Below are positions 21,353 through 30,453 of a stretch of DNA of 64,000 nt, one piece after another. The stretch covers positions 60,669-124,668 of the forward strand of contig JAPSJC010000001.1 in the NCBI GenBank assembly GCA_031178355.1, written 5' to 3'. A program made the position numbers and the translations under genes. Positions within the stretch are counted from its first letter, which is position 1. Each line of letters begins with the position of its first letter. The notes under the pieces are model-generated. The model had not been told where the DNA came from, searched no databases, and saw nothing but the letters and a program-made list of their open reading frames with translations. This DNA comes from Ureibacillus sp. (GTDB lineage Bacteria > Bacillota > Bacilli > Bacillales_A > Planococcaceae).

Positions 21353-21389
21353 AAAAAGGAGTATATTTCGCGATTACGAAATATACTCC
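21353..21389 (-). terminator. Intrinsic terminator after glyQS
   Basis: Perfect thirteen-base arms GGAGTATATTTCG (21358-21370) and CGAAATATACTCC (21377-21389). The AAAAA at 21353-21357 reads as a T run on the minus strand. Confidence 0.93.
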
Positions 21390-21397
21390 AATTTATT

Positions 21398-22786
21398 TTA
21401 GAACTTAATATGCTTGTCAATATAGTCTTTAACTTCCGAAATTGGCATACGAACCTGCTCCATAGAGTCGCGGTGACGAACTGTTACTTGACCATCTTCC
21501 TTAGAGTCGAAATCGTATGTGATACAGAATGGTGTACCGATTTCATCTTGACGACGGTAACGTTTACCTATAGATTGAGACTCATCGTAATCAACCGGGA
21601 ATGATTTACGAAGTTCTGCCCAAACGTCTGTAGCCCCGTCAGCAAGCTTTTTAGATAATGGTAATACAGCGGCTTTGAAAGGCGCTAAAGCTGGATGGAA
21701 GCGTAATACAGTACGTACATCGCCACCTTCTAATTCTTCTTCATCATATGCATCAACTAAAAATGCTAATGTTACGCGATCTGCACCAACAGATGGTTCG
21801 ATACAATATGGAACGTAGCGCTCATTTGTAACAGTGTCGATGTAAGTAAAATCTTCACCAGAATGTTCCATATGTTGTTTAAGATCGTAATCTGTACGGT
21901 CTGCAATACCCCATAATTCACCCCAACCGAACGGGAAACGATATTCAATGTCAGTTGTTGCATTAGAATAATGTGATAATTCATCTTCACCATGATCGCG
22001 GAGACGAATACTTTCTTCTTTCATCCCTAAGTTTAATAACCAGTTTTTACAAAACTCTTTCCAATATTGTTGCCATTCAATATCTTCACCTGGTTTACAA
22101 AAGAATTCTAATTCCATTTGCTCAAATTCACGAGTACGGAAAGTGAAGTTACCAGGAGTGATTTCGTTACGGAAAGATTTTCCAATTTGAGCAATACCAA
22201 ATGGAATTCGTTTACGCATAGAGCGTTGGACATTTTTGAAATTAACAAAGATCCCTTGAGCAGTCTCTGGACGTAAGTAAATTTCATTAGTAGAAGATTC
22301 AGTTACACCTTGGAATGTTTTAAACATTAAATTGAATTGGCGGATATCAGTAAAATCATTTTTACCGCATTCAGGACAAACGACTTCAAGTTCGTCCATT
22401 TTTGCTTTCATTTGCTCAAAGCTCATACCATCCACTACAATTTCAGTACCAGTTTTTTCTATAGATGCTTCTTCAATTAATTTATCTGCACGATGTCTTG
22501 CTTTACATGATTTACAATCAATCATTGGGTCGTTAAAGTTTCCAACGTGACCTGATGCAACCCATGCACGTGGGTTCATAAGGATTGCTGCATCAAGACC
22601 TACGTTATACTCTGATTCTTGTACGAATTTAAGCCACCAAGCTTTTTTAACATTGTTTTTAAGCTCGACTCCTAATGGACCGTAATCCCAAGTATTTGCT
22701 AAACCACCATAAATTTCAGAGCCTGGAAAAACAAATCCGCGATGTTTTGCTAAAGCTACAATTGTTTCCATAGATTTTGTTGCCAT
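21398..22786 (-). CDS. glyQS: Glycyl-tRNA synthetase, single-chain (alpha2) type
   Basis: The enzyme charges tRNA-Gly. The 462-residue class II synthetase starts [20 protein letters not shown], has the zinc-type [11 protein letters not shown] and CPECGKND regions, class II motif 2 around [20 protein letters not shown], motif 3 around [15 protein letters not shown], and a C-terminal anticodon-binding domain. This is the dimeric type found in staphylococci and several Bacillales, unlike the separate glyQ and glyS of B. subtilis. GGAGG precedes ATG 22786 on its strand. It is controlled by the T-box leader immediately upstream. Confidence 0.97.
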   Translation of the reverse strand: MATKSMETIVALAKHRGFVFPGSEIYGGLANTWDYGPLGVELKNNVKKAWWLKFVQESEYNVGLDAAILMNPRAWVASGHVGNFNDPMIDCKSCKARHRADKLIEEASIEKTGTEIVVDGMSFEQMKAKMDELEVVCPECGKNDFTDIRQFNLMFKTFQGVTESSTNEIYLRPETAQGIFVNFKNVQRSMRKRIPFGIAQIGKSFRNEITPGNFTFRTREFEQMELEFFCKPGEDIEWQQYWKEFCKNWLLNLGMKEESIRLRDHGEDELSHYSNATTDIEYRFPFGWGELWGIADRTDYDLKQHMEHSGEDFTYIDTVTNERYVPYCIEPSVGADRVTLAFLVDAYDEEELEGGDVRTVLRFHPALAPFKAAVLPLSKKLADGATDVWAELRKSFPVDYDESQSIGKRYRRQDEIGTPFCITYDFDSKEDGQVTVRHRDSMEQVRMPISEVKDYIDKHIKF

Positions 22787-22814
22787 GAAAATACCTCCTA
22801 TTTATAATAAAAAT

Positions 22815-23202
22815 GAAAATAAAAGCACCCGTCTCCGGGCACAATGAGTTTATGCCCAGGGACGAGTGCTTTACCCGCGGTTCCACCCTGATTGATTGAA
22901 AAAACTATTGGCAAGCGTTCGCACTCAGCGTTACGAGGTTTTTCACAATCCTCACGAACTTTTGGTGTTCGCTCCGGTTGTTCATCACCTCGTGCCTTGA
23001 TTGACAAACGCTTTCAATCAGTTTTTTCTTACTAATTGAATTAAACGTTTGATAAAAGGCGAGCTTGCTGTTTTTCAATCCTCTTTTAGAATTAAATTGG
23101 CTCAAGGGTGCCTTTTCTCTTTTCAATGTAGGCTTACACCAAACCCTACTCGCTTTTGTGGAAAAGATACTTATTGTCCTCTCATTGCCTAGATATTAAT
23201 TT
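22815..23202 (-). ncRNA. Glycine T-box riboswitch leader of glyQS
   Basis: On the minus strand the leader shows a Stem I with the conserved distal region (AGCGAGTAGGG then TTGGTGTAAGCC, within 23124-23153) and the specifier GGC (Gly) at 23110-23112 inside GGCACCCTTGAG. The T-box AGGGTGGAACCGCGG is at 22875-22889, and the terminator pairs 22852-22872 with 22821-22841 before a T-rich tract. TGGA of the T-box would pair with the UCCA end of uncharged tRNA-Gly, allowing read-through. Between Stem I and the T-box lies an unusual inverted repeat (22899-23028), larger than the normal linker. The 5' end is estimated from the promoter. Confidence 0.93.
22899..23028. repeat. Long inverted repeat inside the T-box leader
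   Basis: The ends are near-matching inverted copies: GAAAAAACTATTGGCAAGCG at the left and, on the opposite strand at the right, GAAAAAACTGATTGAAAGCG (23009-23028). Inside are ACGAGGT/ACCTCGT and CGAAC/GTTCG pairs. It is either a small palindromic insertion of MITE type or an expanded T-box stem. Confidence 0.6.
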
Positions 23203-23208
23203 AAGCAT

Positions 23209-23238
23209 AGTTTATGCTAAGATTGATAACTGTGTCAA
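23209..23238 (-). promoter_or_regulatory. Promoter of glyQS
   Basis: On the minus strand, TTGACA (23238-23233) and TAAACT (23214-23209) are separated by 18 bases, just upstream of the T-box leader. The -10 lies within an inverted repeat (TTAGCATA/TATGCTTAA). Confidence 0.75.
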
Positions 23239-23261
23239 TATTGTAGCATGGACTTCTTTTC

Positions 23262-23291
23262 TTAGCAATTAACTATAAAATAGTATATAAT
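23262..23291 (+). promoter_or_regulatory. Probable promoter of ccpN
   Basis: TATAAT (23286-23291) is preceded at 18 bases by TTAGCA (23262-23267). The -10 is perfect and the -35 weak. It is divergent from the glyQS promoter and 35 bases from the ccpN start. Confidence 0.6.
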
Positions 23292-23325
23292 ATTTGAGTA
23301 ATAAGTATAACACTATTTGAGGCGG

Positions 23326-23964
23326 GTGAGTCCAATAGAACTCAATAAACGTCAGGACACGATTCTGCAAATCGTAAAAGAGAATGGTCCTATAACTGGC
23401 GAGCAAATTGCAGAACGTCTCAATTTGACTCGTGCAACCTTAAGGCCCGATTTAGCTATTTTAACAATGGCTGGATTTTTAGACGCTAGACCACGTGTTG
23501 GTTATTTTTATTCTGGTAAAAAAACCATGACGAACGTAACTGAATCGATGATGAATCTACAAGTGAAAGATTTTCAATCAGTTCCAGTCGTTGTATCTGA
23601 AAATATGACAGTATATGATGCTATAGTCCATATGTTTTTAGAAGATGTTGGAACACTATTTGTTGTTGATCATAGTTCGTTTTTACAAGGTGTTTTATCT
23701 AGAAAAGATTTATTAAGAACGAGTATAGGCACTCAAAATTTAAATCAAATCCCCGTTCATATTATTATGACTCGAATGCCGAATATTGTATTTTGTAATA
23801 AAACAGATTCTCTCATTGTAGCTGCAAAAAAATTAATTGAGAGACAAGTAGATTCTCTTCCGGTCGTTATCGAAAAAGAGGGTGGATTTGAAATTGTTGG
23901 ACGCGTCACAAAAACAAATATAACAAAAGCATTTATTTCATTAGCTGAAACGCATGATTTATAA
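23326..23964 (+). CDS. ccpN: Transcriptional repressor CcpN (gluconeogenesis)
   Basis: CcpN represses gapB and pckA (and sr1 in B. subtilis) under glycolytic conditions. The roughly 212-residue protein has an N-terminal winged helix (IELNKRQDTILQIVKENGPI, then TRATLRPDLAILTM) and two CBS domains (SVPVVVSENMTVYDAIVHM, then DVGTLFVVD). GTG 23326 matches the homologous N terminus, but AGGCGG lies directly against it, and the other in-frame start, TTG 23317, has no ribosome-binding site, so the start is uncertain. ppsR follows after 11 bases, the conserved ccpN-ppsR pairing. Confidence 0.94.
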   Translation: MSPIELNKRQDTILQIVKENGPITGEQIAERLNLTRATLRPDLAILTMAGFLDARPRVGYFYSGKKTMTNVTESMMNLQVKDFQSVPVVVSENMTVYDAIVHMFLEDVGTLFVVDHSSFLQGVLSRKDLLRTSIGTQNLNQIPVHIIMTRMPNIVFCNKTDSLIVAAKKLIERQVDSLPVVIEKEGGFEIVGRVTKTNITKAFISLAETHDL

Positions 23965-23975
23965 GGAGTGCTAAT

Positions 23976-24788
23976 TTGAAAAAATTACAAATATATGTTG
24001 TATCCGATTCTGTTGGTGAAACTGGTGAACAAGTAGTTAAAGCTGTAGTTTCTCAATTTCGACCTAACTTTGAAAATACAATTATTCGGAAATTTCCTCA
24101 TATAAATAACAAAGACCATGTGGAAAACATTGTTGAGATTGCAAAGGTACAAGATGCAGTTATTATCTATACTTTAGTAGAAAATGTAATGCGAAAATTT
24201 ATGGCTGAATTATGCAACCAACAAAATGTTATATCGTTTGATTTATTAGGACCGTTGATTTCAATGTTTGAAAAAGAAACACAGCAGAAACCTTTAGAAG
24301 CACCTGGTCTTGTTCATAAATTAGATGATGATTATTTTAAGAAAATCGAAGCAGTAGAATTTGCAGTTAAATATGATGACGGTCGTGATCCAAGAGGGTT
24401 GTTGTTAGCAGATGTGGTATTAGTAGGAGTATCTCGTACTTCAAAAACACCTCTTTCACAATATTTGGCACATAAACGGATAAAAGTCGCAAATGTACCA
24501 TTAGTTCCGGAAATCGATCCTCCGGAAGAATTATTTCTAGTAGATCCAAAAAAATGCTTTGGTTTAGTGATTTCTCCAGAAAAATTAAATATTATTCGAA
24601 GAGAGAGGCTTAAAGCATTAGGTTTGAATGACGATGCAAATTATGCGAAACATTCAAGAATAGAAGAAGAGATTACGCATTTTTATAAAGTTGTCGAAAA
24701 ACTTGGTTGTGATGTGATCGATGTTACGAATAAAGCGGTTGAAGAAACTGCAAATGTTATTATTCATAAAATTGAACAAGAAAAATAA
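23976..24788 (+). CDS. ppsR: PPDK regulatory protein PpsR (bifunctional kinase/phosphorylase)
   Basis: This DUF299 protein phosphorylates and dephosphorylates pyruvate,phosphate dikinase or PEP synthase. The 270-residue sequence begins LQIYVVSDSVGETGEQVVKA and has the P-loop-like GVSRTSKTPLSQYLA and KVANVPLVPEIDPPEELF. TTG 23976 is preceded by AAGGAGTG at 23963-23970. In B. subtilis (YqfL) it modulates CcpN-dependent control, which agrees with the tight linkage here. Confidence 0.95.
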   Translation: MKKLQIYVVSDSVGETGEQVVKAVVSQFRPNFENTIIRKFPHINNKDHVENIVEIAKVQDAVIIYTLVENVMRKFMAELCNQQNVISFDLLGPLISMFEKETQQKPLEAPGLVHKLDDDYFKKIEAVEFAVKYDDGRDPRGLLLADVVLVGVSRTSKTPLSQYLAHKRIKVANVPLVPEIDPPEELFLVDPKKCFGLVISPEKLNIIRRERLKALGLNDDANYAKHSRIEEEITHFYKVVEKLGCDVIDVTNKAVEETANVIIHKIEQEK

Positions 24789-24790
24789 CG

Positions 24791-24827
24791 AAAAACCCTT
24801 CTCTATCAATGAATAGAGGGGTTTTTT
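24791..24827 (+). terminator. Intrinsic terminator after ppsR
   Basis: AAAAACCCTTCTCTAT (24791-24806) pairs with ATAGAGGGGTTTTTT (24813-24827) with a small bulge and ends in T6. Confidence 0.92.
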
Positions 24828-25006
24828 GATTGTTTTTTTAAAAATAAAGTGGATTTTTCTGAGTATTTGTTTTATAATAATAAAATTGTGGCAAAAATAA
24901 AATTGGATATATTTTTAACTTGAATTATAAATTTTTTGTCGTATAATAAAGGATTTTTTTAAAATATCTCGAATTGTGTACTAAGTTAACTTAAGATGGT
25001 GATGCA

Positions 25007-26830
25007 ATGACTGGAAAAATTCCTGAAGAATTGATTGAGCAAATACGTACTCAGTCAGATATTGTCGATGTGATCAGTGAATACGTACAGTTAACAAAAA
25101 GAGGACGTAACTGGTTTGGATTATGTCCATTTCATGGTGAAAATACTCCTTCTTTTTCAGTATCTCAAGATAAGCAGATTTTTCATTGCTTTGGTTGTGG
25201 TGCTGGCGGGAATGCATTTACTTTTATCATGGATATTGAAAATGTTCCTTTTGTTGATGCTGTTACCAAATTAGGTAATCGAATGGGAATCCATCTTGAT
25301 ATACAAAAAGATAGTATGCAAAAATCTGCAACTAATTATTCAAAATCAGAAGAAAACATGTTGAATGCACACCAATATGCTGCAGAATACTATCATCACT
25401 TGTTAATGAATACAGAAGATGGAGAACAAGCATTAAATTATCTTCTGAAAAGAGGATTTACGAAGGAAGATATCGAAACGAATGGTATAGGATGGTCGTT
25501 ATCTTCTTGGGATGCACTTTCAATTTTATTGCAAAGAGAAGGATTTCCTTTAGATGAAATTGAACAGAGTGGATTGATTATTAAAAGAGAGAATAATCAA
25601 TCGTATTTTGACCGTTTCCGTGAGCGTATCATGTTTCCTATACGTGATGAGTTTGGAAAGGTTATTGCGTTTTCAGGACGAGTATTACATCAATCAGATA
25701 ACGAAGCCAAATATTTAAATAGTCCAGAATCGCCGATCTTTCATAAAAGCCAAGTTTTATACAACCTTGATAAGGCGCGAAGTTCAATAAGAAAAACTGG
25801 ACAAGTCATATTAATGGAAGGCTTTATGGATGTATTAGCCGCAAATCAAGCTGGTATATTCAATGCAGTTGCGACAATGGGAACTTCCTTAACACCTCAG
25901 CATATCACAAAGCTCAAGCGCTTAGTTGAAAAAATTATTATTAATTATGACGGTGATAATGCTGGTTGGGGAGCTGCAAGACGTGCTGCAGAAATGCTAC
26001 AGGCTGAGAAACTTAAAGTAGAAATTGCAGTATTACCTGATAAACTCGATCCAGATGAGTACATTAAAAAATTTGGTTCGGATTCCTATAAGCAGATTTT
26101 GGATAAACCACAAAGCTACATCTCTTTTATAATGATGCATGCAAGACGTAATAAAAACTTTCAATTTGAAAATGATTTATTACAGTATATCCAAGAAGTA
26201 CTTGAACAACTTGTAGGCAAATCACCGATAGAACGGGACTTATATATAAAACAGCTCGCAAGTGAAACAAATATTTCTGAAGATGCTATTTATACGCAAT
26301 TTCGTAAATTAGAAGCAGACCAGGCAAAAACGTTTAAACGTAACATTCAAAAAGATGGACAAACTGTTGATAAACCTTTTAGAGAAGAAAAAAAGATATT
26401 GACCGCTACTGATAGAGCTGAAAGGTTACTTCTTTCGCATATGCTTAATAGTGCTGAAGTTGTCGATCGAATTTTGAATGGTGCAAATCCACAACCATTT
26501 GTTCACGATGAATATATTGCTGTATTTGTACGATTAATTGGATTTTATGAAGAACATAATACAGCGGACTATCAAAGATTTTTAGAAGTGTTAGAAGATA
26601 ATGCGTTAAGAAAAATTGTTATGGAGGCTGCATTATCTGAGCGTGATCCTAATCATGCTGAAGCTGAAATTTCTGATTGCTTAAAGCATTTAAAAAAACA
26701 AGGCATTGTAACAGAAATAAGTAAATTAACTCATGATTTCCAAGAAGCAGAAAAAATGCATGAGCATAAACGTGCACTTGAAATCGCCCAACAAATAATT
26801 ATTTTACGAAAATCATTATCGGCTATTTAA
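25007..26830 (+). CDS. dnaG: DNA primase DnaG
   Basis: DnaG makes RNA primers at the replication fork. The 607-residue protein has the N-terminal zinc finger (LCPFHGENTPSFSV with CFGCGAGGN), the catalytic core (YFDRFRERIMFPIRDEFGKV), the TOPRIM motifs VILMEGFMDVLA and INYDGDNAG, and a C-terminal helicase-binding domain. ATG 25007 has a modest GATGGTGAT upstream. It forms the conserved macromolecular synthesis pair with sigA, 32 bases downstream. Confidence 0.97.
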   Translation: MTGKIPEELIEQIRTQSDIVDVISEYVQLTKRGRNWFGLCPFHGENTPSFSVSQDKQIFHCFGCGAGGNAFTFIMDIENVPFVDAVTKLGNRMGIHLDIQKDSMQKSATNYSKSEENMLNAHQYAAEYYHHLLMNTEDGEQALNYLLKRGFTKEDIETNGIGWSLSSWDALSILLQREGFPLDEIEQSGLIIKRENNQSYFDRFRERIMFPIRDEFGKVIAFSGRVLHQSDNEAKYLNSPESPIFHKSQVLYNLDKARSSIRKTGQVILMEGFMDVLAANQAGIFNAVATMGTSLTPQHITKLKRLVEKIIINYDGDNAGWGAARRAAEMLQAEKLKVEIAVLPDKLDPDEYIKKFGSDSYKQILDKPQSYISFIMMHARRNKNFQFENDLLQYIQEVLEQLVGKSPIERDLYIKQLASETNISEDAIYTQFRKLEADQAKTFKRNIQKDGQTVDKPFREEKKILTATDRAERLLLSHMLNSAEVVDRILNGANPQPFVHDEYIAVFVRLIGFYEEHNTADYQRFLEVLEDNALRKIVMEAALSERDPNHAEAEISDCLKHLKKQGIVTEISKLTHDFQEAEKMHEHKRALEIAQQIIILRKSLSAI

Positions 26831-26862
26831 CTTGATACGGTTGGTTAGAAGGAGGAAGGTTT

Positions 26863-27987
26863 ATGGCTGACAAGTCAGAACATTCAAAAGAAGTAGTAAG
26901 TGAACAAAAATTAGAAGAGGTTAAAAAACTTCTCCAAGAAAAAGCAAAAGATAAAGAAATTACGATGGCTGAAATTACAAGTCAATTTGCTCCTTTCGAA
27001 TTAGAAAATGAAGAGGTTTTTCATTTTGCAGAAGAACTTGAGAATAACTTTAATGCTACTGTAAATGGAAAAGAAGAGTTTGAAGAAGAGTCCCTTTCGA
27101 AACAAGAAGCCAATGAAGAAGAGTTTGATTTAAACGACCTCAGCGTTCCTCCTGGAGTTAAAATAAATGACCCTGTAAGAATGTACCTTAAAGAAATAGG
27201 AAGAGTAGATTTATTAACAGCAGATGAAGAGATTAAACTTGCTGAAAAAATCGAAAATGGTGACGAAGAGGCACGTAAACGTCTTGCAGAAGCAAATTTA
27301 CGTTTAGTAGTATCAATTGCAAAACGTTATGTTGGTCGGGGTATGCTTTTCTTAGATTTAATCCAAGAAGGAAATATGGGCCTTATTAAGGCCGTAGAAA
27401 AATTCGATTATCGCAAAGGTTTTAAATTCTCGACTTATGCTACTTGGTGGATTCGACAAGCGATTACTCGCGCTATCGCAGACCAAGCTCGAACAATACG
27501 TATCCCAGTTCATATGGTTGAAACGATTAACAAGTTAATTCGTGTTCAACGTCAACTATTACAGGATCTTGGTCGTGAGCCATCTCCAGAAGAAATTGGG
27601 GAAGAAATGGATTTAACTCCAGAAAAAGTTAGAGAAATTTTAAAAATTGCTCAAGAACCAGTTTCTTTAGAGACACCAATTGGTGAGGAAGATGATTCGC
27701 ATTTAGGTGATTTTATTGAAGACCATGAAGCGCAATCACCATCTGACCATGCGGCATATGAATTATTAAAAGAGCAATTAGAAGATGTATTAGATACACT
27801 TACAGACCGTGAAGAAAATGTTTTACGTCTACGTTTTGGTCTAGACGACGGTCGCACACGTACCCTTGAAGAAGTTGGAAAAGTATTTGGTGTAACACGA
27901 GAACGTATTCGCCAAATCGAAGCAAAAGCCTTACGAAAGCTTCGTCATCCTTCAAGAAGTAAACGTTTAAAAGACTTCTTAGAATAA
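26863..27987 (+). CDS. sigA: Principal RNA polymerase sigma factor SigA
   Basis: SigA is the housekeeping sigma factor. The 374-residue protein has an acidic region 1.1, region 1.2 ([20 protein letters not shown]), region 2 ([20 protein letters not shown], then [20 protein letters not shown]), region 3 and region 4.2 ([20 protein letters not shown]). GAAGGAGGAAGG at 26849-26860 is a strong ribosome-binding site for ATG 26863. Close linkage to dnaG and the terminator behind it define the operon end. Confidence 0.98.
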   Translation: MADKSEHSKEVVSEQKLEEVKKLLQEKAKDKEITMAEITSQFAPFELENEEVFHFAEELENNFNATVNGKEEFEEESLSKQEANEEEFDLNDLSVPPGVKINDPVRMYLKEIGRVDLLTADEEIKLAEKIENGDEEARKRLAEANLRLVVSIAKRYVGRGMLFLDLIQEGNMGLIKAVEKFDYRKGFKFSTYATWWIRQAITRAIADQARTIRIPVHMVETINKLIRVQRQLLQDLGREPSPEEIGEEMDLTPEKVREILKIAQEPVSLETPIGEEDDSHLGDFIEDHEAQSPSDHAAYELLKEQLEDVLDTLTDREENVLRLRFGLDDGRTRTLEEVGKVFGVTRERIRQIEAKALRKLRHPSRSKRLKDFLE

Positions 27988-28009
27988 ACTTTAAACCATA
28001 ACCATGTAT

Positions 28010-28037
28010 AAAGACATCCATTAGGATGTCTTTTTGT
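28010..28037 (+). terminator. Intrinsic terminator after sigA
   Basis: AAGACATCC (28011-28019), loop ATTA, GGATGTCTT (28024-28032), then TTT G TTTT. Confidence 0.93.
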
Positions 28038-28140
28038 TTTTATTCGAAAAATCGAATTCAATAGTACTGGCGATAAGGAAAGTCTATAATGTAAGATAGA
28101 TTATAAATATACATAATTCATTCAATTTTGGAGAAAAAAC

Positions 28141-28701
28141 ATGGCAAATCCTCGGAAACAAATTATTCTAAACGAGATTCTTTTTTGGAAACAAAATAAA
28201 TTACTACCAGAGCATTACTGTGATTTCTTAATGACTTTATATTTAGAGGGAAATGAATTTGAGGCTAATGAAAGATTTAGTCCTACAAAAGCAGTCATGG
28301 CAAAAGAAAAGCGGAATGGTAAAATGTTAACTAGTTTAATAGTTATCATACCATTTATTTCAATTATTCTATTATTTACGCTAAATCAAATTACTAATTT
28401 GTTATTAATTTTTACAGCAATGTTTGCAGTCGCTAGTATAATCGGTGCTTGCTATTATTCAAAAACCAAAGGTATTATGGCACCATTATTACATATTGTA
28501 TCAGCCCTTTTCCTTTTTAGTATCTCTGTAAAAGTCGGTATCACTTTTTTTCATGGAGATTTAAATGTCCTGTTTATTATACTAATTACTAATTGTCTCA
28601 TTTGGATTGGTACTGGTATATTTAGTAAACTGGTATACTTTACCATGTCAGGTTCCCTTGGATTAGTAGTTCTAATATGCTATAAAATTTTTATAAATTA
28701 A
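28141..28701 (+). CDS. Hypothetical multi-pass membrane protein
   Basis: I cannot name this 186-residue protein. It has a cytoplasmic N-terminal stretch of about 60 residues (FWKQNKLLPEHYCDFLMTLY) and then roughly six hydrophobic segments from residue 64 onward (LTSLIVIIPFISIILLF, and so on). The N-terminal part recalls DUF2157-type membrane proteins, but I would not assign it. ATG 28141 is preceded by TTGGAG. It is transcribed after the sigA terminator and is followed by decayed DNA; its neighbours give no functional hint. Confidence 0.75.
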   Translation: MANPRKQIILNEILFWKQNKLLPEHYCDFLMTLYLEGNEFEANERFSPTKAVMAKEKRNGKMLTSLIVIIPFISIILLFTLNQITNLLLIFTAMFAVASIIGACYYSKTKGIMAPLLHIVSALFLFSISVKVGITFFHGDLNVLFIILITNCLIWIGTGIFSKLVYFTMSGSLGLVVLICYKIFIN

Positions 28702-28775
28702 GGATTTGCATGCATAATAATGGTTTCATTCATAGCCAACATGAACTCATGCTTTTTATATTATAAAATTGTCTT

Positions 28776-29021
28776 GAAAATTGAATTGGCTAGAAACATG
28801 GCATATAAAAGCATCAATGGTTAAAAGATATGTGAAGAACATTCACAAAAGAAGTATCAAGAGCAAAATATTAAGCTTCTGAAATAGCAATGGAAATTGC
28901 AAATGAAGCAATTCAAATTCATGGTGGAAATGGGTATATGAAAGAGTTTGAAGTGGAAAGATATTTAAGAGATGCAAATCTTTTAGAAATTGGTGAAGGT
29001 AATCCGAAATTCAGAAATTAA
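28776..29021 (+). pseudogene. Acyl-CoA dehydrogenase C-terminal relic
   Basis: The end of this gap reads ASEIAMEIANEAIQIHGGNG then YMKEFEVERYLRDANLLEIG before a stop at 29019-29021, the unmistakable C-terminal signature of acyl-CoA dehydrogenases. Upstream in the same frame is FTKEVSRAKY, then a TAA (28872-28874) and, further up, a TGA (28833-28835). An earlier piece, KIELARNMAYKSING, lies in another frame (about 28777-28821), showing a frameshift. The N-terminal two thirds of the enzyme are missing. The rest of the gap between the membrane gene and cccA shows no other feature. Confidence 0.82.
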
Positions 29022-29196
29022 TTATTTTAAGGTAATTTCTAAGTAACTAACTTATATTTGTCAAATTTGTTACAGCACATATAAAAAGTTAGGCTTTAGG
29101 GCTTTTCGTTTTTGTAAGATTGCAGTACAATGATAGGTGTTGACTAGATTCTATAATATATATAGAAGCATTTACGAAGTAAAGGGAGGGTAACTT

Positions 29197-29550
29197 ATGA
29201 AAAACAATCCAATCATTCCTTATATCCTAATCATGGCATTCGGTATCGGTCTTATCTTCTTTATGTCTATGGAAGGTGCGGGTAATAAAGAGGAAATTGC
29301 TCACGGTGGTGAAGAAACTACACATGGAGATACTGCAGATGCAGAAGCAGGTGGAGCAGAATTAGTTGCATCTTGTATCGGTTGTCACGGTGGTGACTTA
29401 ACTGGAGGCATGGGTCCAAGTTTAGTAGGTTTAACTGATGTTGAACATATTAAAAACGTTATTATTAATGGTCAAGGAGCAATGCCAGCACAAGGGAAAA
29501 GCGATGCAGAAGCACAAGCAATCGCTGATTACATTACTTCTTTACAATAA
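29197..29550 (+). CDS. cccA: Membrane-anchored cytochrome c-550 CccA
   Basis: This is a small c-type cytochrome carrying electrons on the outer face of the membrane. The 117-residue protein has one N-terminal membrane anchor (IIPYILIMAFGIGLIFFM), an acidic/His linker, the haem motif CIGCH (Cys60, Cys63, His64) and a likely axial Met96 in GQGAMPAQG. AAGGGAGGG at 29181-29189 supports ATG 29197. It follows sigA and precedes trmK as in B. subtilis, and it has its own terminator. Confidence 0.96.
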   Translation: MKNNPIIPYILIMAFGIGLIFFMSMEGAGNKEEIAHGGEETTHGDTADAEAGGAELVASCIGCHGGDLTGGMGPSLVGLTDVEHIKNVIINGQGAMPAQGKSDAEAQAIADYITSLQ

Positions 29551-29566
29551 TTTAATATTAACTTAC

Positions 29567-29602
29567 AAATCCTTAGTTGGTTAAACAACTAAGGATTTTT
29601 TA
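29567..29602 (+). terminator. Intrinsic terminator after cccA
   Basis: AAATCCTTAGTTG (29567-29579) and CAACTAAGGATTT (29586-29598) are perfectly complementary and end in a T run. Confidence 0.94.
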
Positions 29603-29745
29603 ATAGGTTAGTCATAAGCTTTTTACTAGGTGTCACTTTAGGGTATAGTTTCAATTTGTTATATTTGTTATATACCAAACAATTGGTGGTTAAAAGGAAT
29701 ATCTCATATAATATAATTATCTAACAAATAAAGGCGGTATAGTAT

Positions 29746-30453
29746 TTGAACTCACAAAGACTTTCAAAACGATTAGAGAAGGTTGCTTCGTTCGTTCCAA
29801 CTGGGGCAATCGTTGCAGATATAGGTAGCGATCATGCATATTTACCATGCTACTTAATTAATAAAAAAATAGCTAAAAAAGCAATTGCAGGGGAAGTTGT
29901 CAAGGGACCGTTTGAGACTGCAGTACGTCAAGTCCGCGAAGAAGGCTTGATGCATAAAATTTCAGTTAGATTAGCAGATGGTCTAGATGTAATAGATGAA
30001 AGTGATAAGGTTGATACCATTACAATAGCTGGTATGGGAGGCCCTTTAATTGTTTCTATACTACAGAAAAAGCCCTCTGTTTTAAAAAATGTAACACGTC
30101 TAATCCTACAGCCGAATATTCATGCTAAAGTCATTCGTGAATGGGCAATTCAAAATAATTGGGCACTATTGGATGAGGTTATTTTAGAAGAGGATGAAAA
30201 AATATACGAAATTCTAGTGTTACAACGTGGAGAAATGAGTCTAACTGAAGAAGAAAAACTTTTAGGAAAATATTTACTTAAAGAGAAATCGGAAGTCTTC
30301 ATAAAAAAATGGCAAAGAGAACTAGAGAACTGGCAAAGGGTATTAACATCTTTAGATCAAGCTGAAACTTCACAAGAAATAGAACTAAAAAGAAGTGAAC
30401 TATTACACTTAATAGGGCTTGTGAAGGAGGTAATTGGTAATGAAAATTCCTAA
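29746..30453 (+). CDS. trmK: tRNA (adenine-22-N1)-methyltransferase TrmK
   Basis: TrmK makes m1A22 in tRNA. The 235-residue protein has an N-terminal Rossmann SAM domain (IVADIGSDHAYLPCYLINKK), the motif ITIAGMGGPLIVSIL and a C-terminal coiled-coil helical region. TTG 29746 is the best start, giving MNSQRLSKRLEKVASFVP as in relatives (B. subtilis YqfN), although the preceding GGCGG is a weak binding site. Its end overlaps the next gene's start by 14 bases. Confidence 0.95.
   Translation: MNSQRLSKRLEKVASFVPTGAIVADIGSDHAYLPCYLINKKIAKKAIAGEVVKGPFETAVRQVREEGLMHKISVRLADGLDVIDESDKVDTITIAGMGGPLIVSILQKKPSVLKNVTRLILQPNIHAKVIREWAIQNNWALLDEVILEEDEKIYEILVLQRGEMSLTEEEKLLGKYLLKEKSEVFIKKWQRELENWQRVLTSLDQAETSQEIELKRSELLHLIGLVKEVIGNENS

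Noticed and set aside
22798..23126. Minus-strand reading frames in the glyQS leader (peptides such as DEQPERTPKVREDCEKP and SRHEVMNNRSEHQK)
   Set aside because: They run through the T-box structure and terminator, lack ribosome-binding sites and are explained by the RNA element.
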